From Paraphysomonas bandaiensis (Eukaryota; Chrysophyceae): a stretch of DNA of 64,000 nt. Below the pieces are notes generated by a model that was not told the DNA's origin, made no database searches, and was given only the letters and a program-made list of their open reading frames with translations. Numbering within the stretch: the first letter of the stretch is position 1; the number at the start of each line of letters is the position of its first letter. Below, piece after piece: positions 32,637 through 43,651 of the stretch. Location of the stretch: contig CBFFRP010000054.1 of the NCBI GenBank assembly GCA_965644295.1, positions 22,831 to 86,830 of the forward strand, written 5' to 3'. The position numbers and the translations under genes are program-made.

Positions 32637-33301
32637 ATGGCTCAATGGAAAATGAGTCCAGTTAAATTAAATAACTCTCATAGAGCTCATGTAATAGAAG
32701 ACAGCAGTGGATATGATGCTGAGGTTATGAAATACACATCCGAAGGTCATGATAAGATATCTTCAAGCTCTCTGTTATGCACAGCTTCGTCTATGTTTAA
32801 TGATGACGATGATCATATAAATGATGCGAAAAGAGATTCAGAGTGTAACTCTACTGGCAATAGACCACAAGACAATGAACTTATTACAATCGACTTGCAA
32901 CTAAATAACTCAACTACCAGTGACGATAAAGAGGTTCCTCTTCCCCGTGAGAAGCGAGTTTCATTTGATATCTCTGAGAGTCAGGAAGATAGTTTTGACG
33001 ACGTTTCCCAATTTGTTGCGTTGCGGGAAGCGATTAATAAACCAGCTGCAGAAGCTGAATCCTCATTCGAGTCAAACGAGATCATTTTTTTCCGAGAATT
33101 TCTAGAAAGAATTGAAAAGGAGTTTCCTTCTTCCTCTAGTAGAAACCAGTTGGATGTGAATAATATATCAACTGATACTTTGATGAATCTCGTCATGGAG
33201 AAGGTATGGGATAAACTTCTGACCTGTGTATAGTGTTAATTGATTTAATACAGCACAAGCTGCTAGAATCAGAGGGGATGTTTACCCTGAATTCTGAATA
33301 G
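32637..33301 (+). CDS. Unknown acidic Ser-rich protein with PP1-docking-like motif
   Basis: Two exons, 32637-33203 and 33254-33301 (50-nt intron), give 204 residues. Mostly acidic, Ser/Asn-rich and probably disordered, with a helical C-terminal part (FREFLERIEKEFP). Residues ~106-110 read KRVSF followed by acidic residues, matching the RVxF docking motif for protein phosphatase 1. The last exon (HKLLESEGMFTLNSE) overlaps, on the opposite strand, the last exon of the 33269-34224 model. No family is recognised. Confidence 0.65.
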
Positions 33302-34224
33302 CGTCTTTTCATTGTTTACTGGAAGGCCAAATTGCAAGCGTGTAGCTTCTGCGACGTTGGTTTTGTAAAGTTCTCTCTGTCGTATGGTGCCCGTACGAAT
33401 AATACCAGCGTATCTACTGTATCGCCACAAAGTGAGTGTTGTGGTCAGCAGTGCATTCGAATGAAAATGTTTATATGATGAGAGACCAGTTACTGTTAAT
33501 ATTGTAATGCATGTTTAGCTGCGATCAGTGGGCAACATATCCACTATTGTATCCCTTACCGTTGTCTTCGCTGACACTTTTGCCATGAATGTAGAATTAA
33601 ATATTTCAATAAATTCATTTGTTTCTTATGAATTCTACAAAAGATTTTATATTTACTATTCTACATTTTACCACATTTCGAGTCAAATTCTTGATAAGTA
33701 AACAAGGAACGATATTCCTAATTCCTATCCCCACGTTCGGAGAAACCGAAGCAAAGTGGAATAGTATTACTCACGAGGCATCACCCCTATACTCATCATC
33801 TCTATTAAATTATCAATATTACTATGTCGAATAGCACATGTGAAAATTGGTGAATGTAAATTCACTCAGGAGAGAGGGAAACACAACCCCACCTTGTCTC
33901 TGCTAGTGGCGTCGTAAGTTCTTCGTCATGCCTGTGGGAAATAGCTAATTACATATATATGCATACATAACCAAGTAGCTTTTTCGAAGAGAGGGTCCAA
34001 TGTCTACTTCTAATTGTGCCGTGTTGTATGGTGGTGGAAGTCTGAGACACCCCGTTCTTAAAGTTATTGCCACAATAAGAGTAATTAAAATCTATGGGTG
34101 ATGAAAAGAGATTGGGAAAGCAACATTATTTAAAACGATTATAAATGTGCTATAAAGCCCGTACAGATCAGATGTGTGCAACAGATAATACTATCCACAT
34201 GATATTTGAAGGACCAAGCTTCAT
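33269..34224 (-). CDS. Putative small membrane-anchored protein, multi-exon
   Basis: Exons 34192-34224, 33967-34091, 33893-33931, 33775-33801 and 33269-33416 join with matching phases to 123 residues. An N-terminal anchor built across intron 1 (IMWIILITLIVAITLR) is followed by LRLPPPYNTAQLEVDIGPS, an acidic stretch (HDEELTTPLAETRDDEYRG) and a basic C-terminal block (YAGIIRTGTIRQRELYKTN, VAEATRLQFGLPVNNEKT). The 358-nt last intron is long for this window and may hide another exon. No family is recognised. It sits just 3' of the small PH-protein gene on the same strand. Confidence 0.5.
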
Positions 34225-34268
34225 TCCATATATTGATATAAGCAGATGCAAGACAGGAGGAACAAAAA

Positions 34269-34766
34269 TTAACAGCATCCACAGCCACGGCTTTCTTTCA
34301 TCCACTGAGCATTTTTATCTTCTTCTTTAACTGGACCTGATCCATCTGTGGCACTGTTTTTGGTTGATGAAGGAGAGTCCGAAGATGCTGTAGCTGCGAT
34401 TCCCTGCTGTCGTATTTGTCTAAGGGTGTTAACCCATAGTTGTGCTTCTGATTCACTCTTTGCACGCAAAGTGTATACCCGTGTGTTAAGCTCGAGCGCA
34501 AATAGACCTTCTTTTTTCTCCGGGTCCTCAGATGGTGGGATTAATCTGATATCCCCAACCTGAGGAAGACTTAGGGCGGCCAATAGCTTCTCCATTTTGC
34601 GTGACTTGTAGTAAGTCAGATAAACACCATTCGTTTCAAACCATCGACGTTGCCACCTTCCATCACGTGTCTTCTTATACAGATATCCACTGAGTACTGC
34701 TTCTTCTTGCAAATGAACGAATTCAGGTGCTGTTACAGGAGGTTTTTTATTTTCATCTGATGACAT
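34269..34766 (-). CDS. Small PH-domain protein with CGCC (prenylation-like) C-terminus
   Basis: Single exon, 165 residues, ATG at 34766. A PH domain spans ~26-120: LSGYLYKKTRDGRWQRRWFE, then YYKSRKMEKLL, LIPPSEDPEKKEGLFALEL and the closing helix AQLWVNTLRQI with the invariant Trp. The strand-1/2 basic pattern (K..RDGRWQRRWF) suggests phosphoinositide binding. A Ser/Lys-rich tail ends in GCGCC. Such CxCC/CC ends are geranylgeranylated in Rab proteins, so a doubly membrane-anchored adaptor is plausible. This part is inference. Confidence 0.85.
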   Translation of the reverse strand: MSSDENKKPPVTAPEFVHLQEEAVLSGYLYKKTRDGRWQRRWFETNGVYLTYYKSRKMEKLLAALSLPQVGDIRLIPPSEDPEKKEGLFALELNTRVYTLRAKSESEAQLWVNTLRQIRQQGIAATASSDSPSSTKNSATDGSGPVKEEDKNAQWMKESRGCGCC

Positions 34767-35319
34767 ATTCACAAACTAACTGCAAGAAATACTTAATCAA
34801 TAAACATATATCTATATCAGTTAGTACTGTTTAATATTCTATATAGGAACTGTTGTGTGTTACTATGCTGATGATAACACTTTCAGTACTCTCATATGTC
34901 ATATGCACAGTATGTACTGCTGGACATATACACTCCCTGTACCTATAAAATCAATATCTAGTCGCCATTTTTTTTATACAGTTGAGATTTCGTAGTAGTG
35001 TATATATACCGTATACTCACTCATGTGTGAATTGTGTACTCCATATGTGCTACACTTTGTAGCTGATTTATTCTAGATTACGTATTCTGCTACTACTGCT
35101 ACTGTATATTCAGTTTATTTGTTTTAATTTCTTAATTTGCCTAAAATACCCTGATTTTTATGGTTCCAGTTTTTCTAAGGGTTTATTTAGGCACATACTC
35201 ACATATTTTATATCTATGGACATATAGAGGCCCATTAAACAGTAGACAAGACAAGAGTGTCCCGGCCACCTGCTATCTCATTTCCCAACATGATCATCAG
35301 TTGAATATTGATCTCTCAT
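34767..35319. promoter_or_regulatory. Divergent intergenic region
   Basis: Lies between the PH-protein gene (-) and the palmitoyltransferase (+). AT-rich. A 60-codon ORF from 35160 ends inside the next gene in another frame and is not supported, but an extra 5' exon of the palmitoyltransferase here cannot be excluded. Confidence 0.35.
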
Positions 35320-35903
35320 ATGGTAGTAAGAAGAGTGGGTAACTGCTATGTGGTAGATAATTATGGGCCGGTGTCGTTCAGCGTGAGCTCTAATATAGCT
35401 GGTGTGTTTGTGACCTATACAGTGCTGTTATCTGGGACTCTTTTCGTGTATAATCTAGGGAATAAAATTGGAAGTATACATGTTTGGTTGACATTTGCGT
35501 ATGCGTTAACTACAGCCATCTTATTGCTTCTTCTAGCTGTGTTAGATCCAGGCATCATCATATATTCTAGTGCGGTGTCCAATGACTACGCCAACTGTTC
35601 TTTGTCTTCCTACTGCGATGTTTGTGGTATATCTCAGCCGCAACTAGCTTCGCACTGTGTCCTTTGCGATTGCTGTGTTGAAGAATATCACCATCATTGT
35701 CCTTGGCTGGGAAAATGCATTGGCCGAAAAAATAAACGTATCTTCTTTGTATTCAATTGTGTTTGGATTACGTATGTATTCTACGGTATTTTTATAATAT
35801 CTGCAAGTGTGTATGTAGGGCACTAATCATCTAACTAGCTCGGAACACACCTTCTCGTCAACTAGCATGCTTCTTCCTGTTAATTATCAGTGGAACGGCA
35901 TGA
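35320..35903 (+). CDS. DHHC-type palmitoyltransferase with HHHC active-site variant
   Basis: Two exons, 35320-35806 and 35866-35903 (59-nt intron with a CTAAC branch-like site), give 174 residues. Two TMs (~24-45 and ~55-78), then the Cys-rich domain from CDVCG (~99) to CIGRKN (~133), then two closely spaced hydrophobic segments, the last completed by exon 2 (TCFFLLIISGTA). The zinc-binding pattern is intact (CDVC, SHCVLCDCCV, HHHCPWLGKCIG). The catalytic tetrapeptide reads HHHC (~124-127), with Asp replaced by His; the acyl-accepting Cys is retained. The family uses this Cys to S-acylate substrates. Some family variants, such as DHYC in Akr1, stay active. The protein is short, with almost no C-terminal tail. 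Confidence 0.82.
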
Positions 35904-37362
35904 AGTGCATCATGTTGGTGTGTTGATGACTTAGACTGTTCTCAATATAGGAAGAGTAATATAGAATAAACAGCACATAGAGAGTGGCACCTTCCAGGTG
36001 TTTTCCACTGCTCAGAAGATATTGTAAGAATGAGAACTACTCTCAGAGGTGTGCAATCGTAAAAATGTAACTATTTGATTTTTAAGCAATTTACGCTGCA
36101 CATGGCCAACGTAAACCTGAGTTTCTGGTTAGATCTCCATTCCTCGTTTTTTCACATAATGAATTCAGAAGCAAAAAACTAAATTGTAAAACAACACACA
36201 CACAATTAATGAGTCAAGTGTGAAGCGATCGATTACTTATGACACCAAACAAGAAACTAAGCTAAGATCTAAGAACAAAATAGTTAAGATATGAAACCCT
36301 TCATGCCTGGTACTCTTTTTGTATTACTGTATTCATGTGTGAGTACTGCATAGTATACTCTAGATACGTTGAGTATAACACCCAAGTGTTATATACGTGA
36401 GATTTGTCGAGTCATTTCACATTCACAACTGTGATCGTTGATATCATGACACCAAACAAAAAAACAAGCCGTGAACAACAGTCTCCTAAGTCCTAAGGTC
36501 ATGTGTTCAACACTTGCGTGAATGTTAATCGACACCTGAATGAGAAAAACTCAACAGGAGACTTGTTGTTTGTGTTTGTACTCAAACAGCATTCTGTCTG
36601 TTGTACTGTATAGTTTACATGAATACAGTTTTACAACAAAAGTATCATGCATGAAGCATGAAAAATTTCATATCTCAACAAATATATGTTACATGAAGAG
36701 AGGTCATGAAAGTGACCCCGTGTGAACTCAGTTTTAGAACAATGAAGTCATAGCTGTAGCCTTTTAGGATGTGTCCATATTCAATGTTAAAAACTATATA
36801 CTTTGTAATAGTTTTTGTATAAGAATTCAAAACTCTGGTGAGTACAGTAACACAGTGAGTATATCATACATAACGGATGTAATACTTCAACTGCCCCCTG
36901 AATACGAAATACGAACACGTAAAACAAAAACGCGAAAGCCAGATAACTTCTTAAGATAAAATTCTTAAAGAAAACTGAATATCTTAGAAAATGAACACCC
37001 GAATATTAAAAGAACATAGAAAAAATAAGAAGTATAATCTGGTAATAAATATGACAAAACATTTGAACTTATATATATGCTATATATATCTTTATATTTA
37101 TTTAAAATCAAAGGATTCTATAGTTCTAAACGGTTTGCCTGTTGACCTTGTGCATTTAACAAATACATAAATGTACACAACAATAGAATATTTTGATTTA
37201 AATAGATGATTGACAACAAAATTCAAGAGAATATTGAGGAACATATAGAACAATCGCTTATTGAATCAGTTGACTGCCAACACAAAGACGAGCATTGAAA
37301 TCACAAAAATCAAGTCAGCAAGATTATTATCACGAGGTGGTACATATTTAAAAGTAACCGCA
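35904..37362. other. Intergenic region, convergent 3' ends
   Basis: 1.46 kb, very AT-rich, between the palmitoyltransferase (+) and adenylate kinase (-). The phrase ATGACACCAAACAA occurs twice (36240 and 36446), hinting at a degraded short repeat. No coding region is supported. Confidence 0.5.
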
Positions 37363-38040
37363 CTAACTATGTTTACTCATCATTACAGCTACTAATTCAT
37401 CTACATCGTCAACTCCTTTCTTAACATCAAACTGTTTCAAACGAGACTTAGTTCTGTAGTAGTCTACAACTGGGCCAGTTTCAGTGTCAAAAGCATCAAA
37501 TCGCCTTGCAATTGTTTCCTCAGTATCATCACCTCTACAAATCAAATCACGGGAGGAAGAGCATTTTTCATTTCCCAGAGGGCATGTATTAGGATCGGGG
37601 AGTATTGCGGGCATCATATGACCATTATGATTAACATCAGCAACATTGAAGTTTTGCCCACACCCAGCGCATATACGCCGTCCAAGAAGCTTTTGAATAG
37701 CAACATTTCTATCTAAGTGAATGTATACAGGAATAATGTCTGGAACACAGGACTCGAGATATTCTGCTTGCTCTACGTTTCTAGGAAACCCATCAATTAT
37801 CATGCCTGTATCACATTTGTTTATTTCTTCGCGAATAATTTTACATGCCAAATTTGTAGGAATTAATCGACCAGTATTAACAAATCTTTCAATTTCTAAA
37901 CCTAATTTAGATTTGTTGTTAAGTTCTTTTCTAATAATGTCTCCAAGTGATAAGTGTTTGAATGCTAGTTTCTTGCATATAAGAGTTGCAAATGTACCCT
38001 TACCAACTCCAGGGGCTCCAATAAAACAGTATTTACTCAT
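37363..38040 (-). CDS. AK: Adenylate kinase, long type with Cys-containing LID
   Basis: Interconverts ATP + AMP and 2 ADP. Intronless, 225 residues. P-loop IGAPGVGKGTFAT (~7-19), AMP site LSLGDIIRKEL, the DGFPRNVEQAEYL motif, and a long LID with CAGCGQNFN and CPLGNEKC that can bind zinc. The RRFDAFDTETGPVVDYYR region carries the catalytic arginine. No N-terminal targeting sequence is visible. It is AT-rich compared with neighbours. Confidence 0.97.
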   Translation of the reverse strand: MSKYCFIGAPGVGKGTFATLICKKLAFKHLSLGDIIRKELNNKSKLGLEIERFVNTGRLIPTNLACKIIREEINKCDTGMIIDGFPRNVEQAEYLESCVPDIIPVYIHLDRNVAIQKLLGRRICAGCGQNFNVADVNHNGHMMPAILPDPNTCPLGNEKCSSSRDLICRGDDTEETIARRFDAFDTETGPVVDYYRTKSRLKQFDVKKGVDDVDELVAVMMSKHS

Positions 38041-38501
38041 TTTCCAATTTAATAAAATTGAATAATGTGTAATTTATTAATAATTAACATACTGATAATG
38101 TACAGTGACTGTGTAAGATGCCTTGGAGTCCATTAGAGTCCACACTACGTTGTGTGTGTGTTCAATGACCTGCTCACTGCCCCACACACAGGACAGTGTA
38201 TTGGGGTATTTCGGTATTTCATATTTCGCACTTATAGAAAACCAGTTTATGTTGATAAATATCAGACTTTTTATAGTAAATTCTGAAAAATATAGCAATT
38301 CTGTATTGAGAAATTCAGTATTATGATGCATATTCATTCACTCTATGTACAATCCACTCTATTCATAGCTGTATACCGTGCGTACATGCATATGAGCGAC
38401 TGCACTCATAGTATCACTATCCTCCTGCGAGATCTTAATGGAACTATTAATACAATCACCATTATAATAATCAATAAATTCTTTATCAAATTAATCATAA
38501 C
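38041..38501. promoter_or_regulatory. Divergent intergenic region
   Basis: Holds both promoters for adenylate kinase (-) and the DUF2817 gene (+). Small overlapping ORFs on both strands are not supported. No specific motif is identified. Confidence 0.35.
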
Positions 38502-40782
38502 ATGATGATATTCTTCCCTTTATTTATTGTAATCATTGCAATGATCTTCTATATATATTCCAGTGTATTCCCTTCTCATGAGGACATCACATGCCATCAT
38601 ATGGATATCATTCCAGTTCAATCAAGTGATGATCTCACTAGATATGGTGAATGTTTTTTTCAAGATAGTTATGAAGATTCAAGAAAACAGTTTATTGAGT
38701 TATCTCAGGTGAGATGTGTATTATATGATATATATGTGGGTGTAATGAGATATGTAGAGATGTAATGCAAGTATGTTCGAGTTGCCAGTAACAGACAACT
38801 TGATCACTGATGTTTCTATCATTCACGGCTCGGAAGATAGCTATCTCATCCATATATCTGGCACACATGGTCAGTTCATGTAATGAATTTTAGATGCAAT
38901 GTTGATGTGCATCTCTGTATTGTGTGACGTTATTTTTTGTTATGAATTCATGCAGGGGTAGAAGGCTTTGCGGGAAGCGGAATTCAGGTGAGTTTCACAA
39001 TTACTTATGTTTATCATATGCACTGCAAAATACCAAGTGACAATTATTGATCTATGTTGCATCGTTTGGGTGCGTGTAAGTGTACTCAGTATATGTGCAG
39101 GCTGCAATGCTGTATATACTCTCGCAAAATCCAGCGAAGTACACTGGACCGACTTTGGTGTTTGTACATGCTCTAAATCCTTATGGATTTGCACACAAGA
39201 GGAGGTTTAACGAAGAGAACATTGACCTCAACAGGTATTATACAATTTGCTCAATGTCCAGACGTTTTAACAAAAATTGAATAGGAACTTTATGACTGAT
39301 GCTCAGTTTGAAGGTGTCAAAAAAAGAGATCCTGATTTTGCAGGATATATAAAACTTTCGGATTACTTCAACCCACCATTTAAACCTCATGACTTAAATG
39401 TCTTGAATTATATCCAGACGTCACTCAATTTGCTTGTGTCATGTGAGACGCTGTTGTTTGCCGCATAGGGTTCGCAATAATATAATATATAGATGTAAAG
39501 CACAGCCCAGCTTATGTTAAAGCGGCTCTCATTTCAGGGAACTATCACACTCCTAAAGGTGTGCAAGTATTATGTATTTTATTTGTTATTTCTCGTAGTT
39601 ACCGTTCTGTGATATTGCTTAGGCCTTTTCTTTGGAGGAGAGGGTCGAACGAAATCCATTGTAAATCTTTTAAGTTTCCTCTTTAACAACAGCGAAATAA
39701 CTGGGCTTAATTTTGATGGAATTAAGAAGATGGTCATGATCGACGTGCATACTGGCTTGGGGCCAATAGGTGAAGCAGAATCATTGGCAGATATGTGAAT
39801 GATTAGCACCTTTACTCCATGTGAAATTGGATTATCTCTTTGGAAGAATAATGTGGTATATTCAGGTGTGGACACTTTTTTGCCTCATCTGGGTGATTCG
39901 AACAGCGCCGAAGTAATCGAAGCAGTTTTTCCTACAGGTACGAATACGCACGTACACAGTTCATGCATTATTGCTTGAGTTCACATCTTCTTAGAATACG
40001 CTTCTGGCTCGTCGCGGACTGAGACAGGAGCCATTAAACCCTGGTTGTCAGGTATGATTGGGTTTCCTGTTCTAGATGCATTCATTCAGTAAATTATTCT
40101 TCATTGTTCCCTGTGACCTGACATGTTATCAGCTAATGCCAAGGCTGTGGATGCGGGTTATGAGTTCTCCACTGGATTCTCCACTGAGTACTTCGGGTAG
40201 GATTCATGATAACTTGTATACCGCGAACGTGTATCCGCTGTCGTCATATGTGGTACTGAGATAGATTAATATTTTTGCGGAAATTGCAGCACCGAAGTTC
40301 GGCCTGATCTGAACTCTTCTTCTCGAGTTAACATTGTGCAGGTTAGATATTAGCTGGTGTATGCGGTGTGCTATTTTGAATATATCATCTGCATGCATTT
40401 GTTCTTATATTCATTGTCACTGCAGGAGTTTGGAACTTATCCTGCGGTGCTTGTTGGAATGGTATTTATAGACTGGTATCTAGTAGTGTATGTGTCACAA
40501 GGAGGTTTTAGGGACTCGTGTTGGAGAATCAGGCCTTTCAATACGGAACGCTGGAGTGAGTCTGTTAGTCGTAGTTTTGTTTAGACGTAATCGTCTTCGT
40601 AGGCAGCGTGAGTTTTATGGCAATCGATTAAAGAATTTGTTCTACGTGAAAAACAAGAAATGGACACGCTCAGTGAGTCGGAGAGGAGTCACTGTTATCC
40701 AACAGGTGAGTAAAATAACTTATGGGGTTTTAAGTAATGTACTTTCCTCTTTGTGCAGGCGATGAGATTTTTGGAATCGTAA
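38502..40782 (+). CDS. DUF2817 (M14-like) zinc peptidase, membrane-anchored or secreted
   Basis: Predicted exons: 38502-38708, 38782-38869, 38956-38987, 39101-39234, 39285-39442, 39493-39558, 39623-39769, 39866-39937, 39995-40051, 40133-40196, 40290-40341, 40426-40461, then two small exons (~40502-40517 and ~40575-40705) and 40759-40782; about 427 residues. Family marks: zinc site SGTHGVEGFAGS, VHALNPYGFAHKRRFNEEN, NIDLNRNF, GNYHTPKGLFFGGEG, VMIDVHTGLGPIG and QEFGTYPAVLVG, the last holding the likely catalytic Glu. The N-terminus is a signal anchor (FFPLFIVIIAMIFYIYSS). M14-like fold and peptidase or deacylase activity follow from the family; the substrate is unknown. The splice pattern at 40462-40575 is uncertain. 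Confidence 0.87.
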
Positions 40783-41761
40783 GCCTCATCGCATGTACGC
40801 CACGTAACATTTCTAACACGGCTGTTTCTGAAGTTTTTTTTCCTACCTAATACTTATGTTATGTATCAACTATAAAGCAGTTGTAATTTATATAAAATAT
40901 CTATACGTCACTTTAATTGTTTTTCATTGCGTTGTGCAATCACCAGGTACCAGAATTAGTATTCTACGAAAACAGGATAATATTTCAAATTATTTCACAG
41001 GACTCCTTTTTTCATTTTCACTACTGAAAATTACGAATAAAGTGTTCAGCATCCAGCACGCGCAGATAAGAAGTGTATGACAGCTAGAACGGAACGTAAT
41101 GTATACAGAGTGTATAGTGACCATAAAAAACTCAATGGAAAAAACATTGCGAATAAGTTAGATGACCATGAACGATACTGCTGCATTGTTTATACAATTT
41201 AATATATAATATATATCGAGCTGACTAGTTTTGGTCTTCCAACAAAACTGTCAAATTTGAACATGATAGATAGGGTCGTTGTGATGATGTAGTGATATAG
41301 CTATGCGTGTTGGAATACGTATGGGTCCCTAAGATATAACTGTAGAATATGTTAAACACAACGTTAAAACTTTAATACGTAGTCAAAATTACTTTATAGC
41401 TATAACTGTGAAACTGAAGTATCATGACGATTCAAGATACGGAAGTTAATTAGAGGTTGACATGAAAGAAGTAAAAAAATTCAAATGCTAATAATGAGAG
41501 ACAAGAAAGATGCCCCAATATCATTAGACGTTAGTAAGTCACATTCAACATCGGGTGATCTTTATAAGGTATTATGAGCGTTGACTATTGTGGACAGCCA
41601 CTCAATTACATTCGTCGCTCTTGTTCAACCTATATCTGGCAATGAACCCACACAACCCACCATAGAATAACTAGTTCACTTTGAATGGTTTCAAGTGACA
41701 ACGTACATAGTTAAGTTTAATCATCATTACTGTTAGCATCAAGCGACAAGAAGTTGCATAG
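40783..41761. other. Intergenic region with dispersed repeat
   Basis: Lies between the convergent DUF2817 (+) and 41762 (-) genes. Contains repeat copy 2. No supported ORF. Confidence 0.5.
41309..41465 (+). repeat. Dispersed repeat, copy 2
   Basis: Matches 5810-5965 in the same orientation, with the interior between GAATACGTATG and AATACGTAGTCAAA more divergent. Both copies lie 0.3-0.7 kb past the 3' end of a plus-strand gene. Confidence 0.7.
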
Positions 41762-43074
41762 CTAAGTTAGATCATATTCAGCAAAATCAATGTTGAAGTC
41801 AGCGGCCATAATCTCGAAGGCTTTCTGCCGCAAGGCAGCAGGTCCATCCATTGCCATGAACTGGAGATTACTATTACTAATATTATCTCTGTTGCTGTCA
41901 GTATAAGCGGTTGACAAAGAACCCTCGAAAGTAGGCGTTGCACTTGATCCGGTCTTGGATGAACGAGGTGTCTTGGATCCGGATTCATTCGTGTTTTCCT
42001 TCCAATTCCATTGCACGCTTCCTTTGCTTGTGACGTTCCCTGATAATCATTCCTAATGATTTGCCGCTACCAAGAGGTAATACACGTAAGTGTTACATGC
42101 TATCAACTATGACATTTTGATATAATAGTGCAGTGCCTGAATCCTTCTGGTACTGAGTTTGAACACACATCCCAAGATTCTCTAACCTCCCTCAACTGAA
42201 CAATGTGATCGCATAAACATATGGATCGCCGAAGTTTGATGCAAAGTTCATCCACTCTGCTGATGGTATTTCATTATCCTGCTGTCCATATTCATAATGT
42301 GTCTATAATATTCATGACTACATAGACAAAAATGGCTAAGAAAAAAATACCTTGGTAAGAATGGATATCATTTCTTTACTCGTTCTTTCAATCCAATCGG
42401 CATCTCGTAGAGCTCTATCAGGTTGACTCACATTTATACTGTACGCCTTCCAGAATACCTGCTCGTATCCTTTTACAGCCACATAGGGTTCCAGTAGGAC
42501 GCCGTTCTCGTATTTTATTGCTCGGTTAAAATACACATTTTCTGGGTTATTGAAGATCTGAGCCAGAGTGTCCAGAGGATTTTCTCTATTCGGATTGTCG
42601 AGATCTGTACGATCGAGAGGTGTCAAGTGAGCGTCCAATAAGCTTGGGCATCTGGGTATACCATTAAATGAAGCAGTCTATGAACATCTATATGTTAATT
42701 GCAATGGAATAGTTACTTAACATATGCACACACCTGCAACAGTCATGGTTTGTAGTATTGGCGGAACAATAAGCCCCCTCATAGGCCATTGCTGCCTGCT
42801 CATCTAATGCACGATTTTCTATAGCAGTGTGGACGGCTGGTGTGAGACTGTGATAGAAAGCAGTGCACTTGTTCTTCTTGTCCATTACTATCTGAGGATC
42901 ATATCGAGGAACTTGAACAGCATTTGCATCGAACCGTTCAGTTACTGTAGAGACGCCTTCTATATCTTCTGAATAGATATCGTTGTTTACATTCATATCA
43001 GACATGTTGCAGATATGTGATGTTATATACATAGATATCATGGATATATAGAGATATGCTGTACATGGTGCCAT
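41762..43074 (-). CDS. Unknown secreted protein with Cys pairs
   Basis: Four exons (42730-43074, 42351-42677, 42197-42302, 41762-42039) give 351 residues. The N-terminus looks like a signal peptide or anchor (CTAYLYISMISMYI). Residues ~100-125 contain several Cys (AYCSANTTNHDCCRC and later PRCPSLLD), suggesting disulfides. N-glycosylation sequons (NTT, NVS, NVT, NES) are frequent. The C-terminal quarter is Ser/Thr-rich. Exon 1's donor was chosen as the GT that keeps phase 0. No family is recognised. A secreted or lumenal location is inferred. Confidence 0.65.
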
Positions 43075-43651
43075 TGGATTCTTCTTCTTCAGTCATATGA
43101 GGAACCTCAAGGCTCTGACAAAATCAGCTTGAATGCTGTATTTATTTAGGTTTTATAAAAAGGGAGGCTTTTTGCTGTTTATAATTTAAAATACTGTTCT
43201 AAAAAATTAAAAGGTAGAATTTTAGAACTATTTCTAGCTGCCAAGGTGTGTTTTTTCAACACACTCCCTTTGAAAAAAGTACGAAGTTCTCTGAAGTATA
43301 CCATATATGTGAGGTGAATTTTTTGGAGGAGTCGAGTGTGTGATATACAGCAGTACCCAGTATATAGCCTATGGCGTATAGTGTATATTAGATATAAGCA
43401 TATATATTTGGGCTCCATCAATTTCTCTACGTATTTTATTGTAGGGGAATGAATTGCTAATAGCTTCTATATGACAGTTGTGGTTCATTCAATGAACTCC
43501 ATCTCATATAACACCCATATATCTCTACTTGTATATCTGTGTAGTGTCTAGATTAATTGTTATGTCGTATATGAATTGATTATCTCTAAAGTGTTGTTAA
43601 GAACGGACATCTGCTATATATACACGTATTTATCCTGTAAATTGTTTGAAG
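43075..43651. promoter_or_regulatory. Divergent intergenic region
   Basis: Lies between the 41762-43074 (-) and 43652 (+) genes. A minus ORF at 43179-43421 is not supported. Contains one ACAGCAGTAC motif near 43347. Confidence 0.35.

Noticed and set aside
35160-35342. 60-codon ORF upstream of the palmitoyltransferase
   Set aside because: Wrong frame relative to the next gene, no clear donor, no domain.
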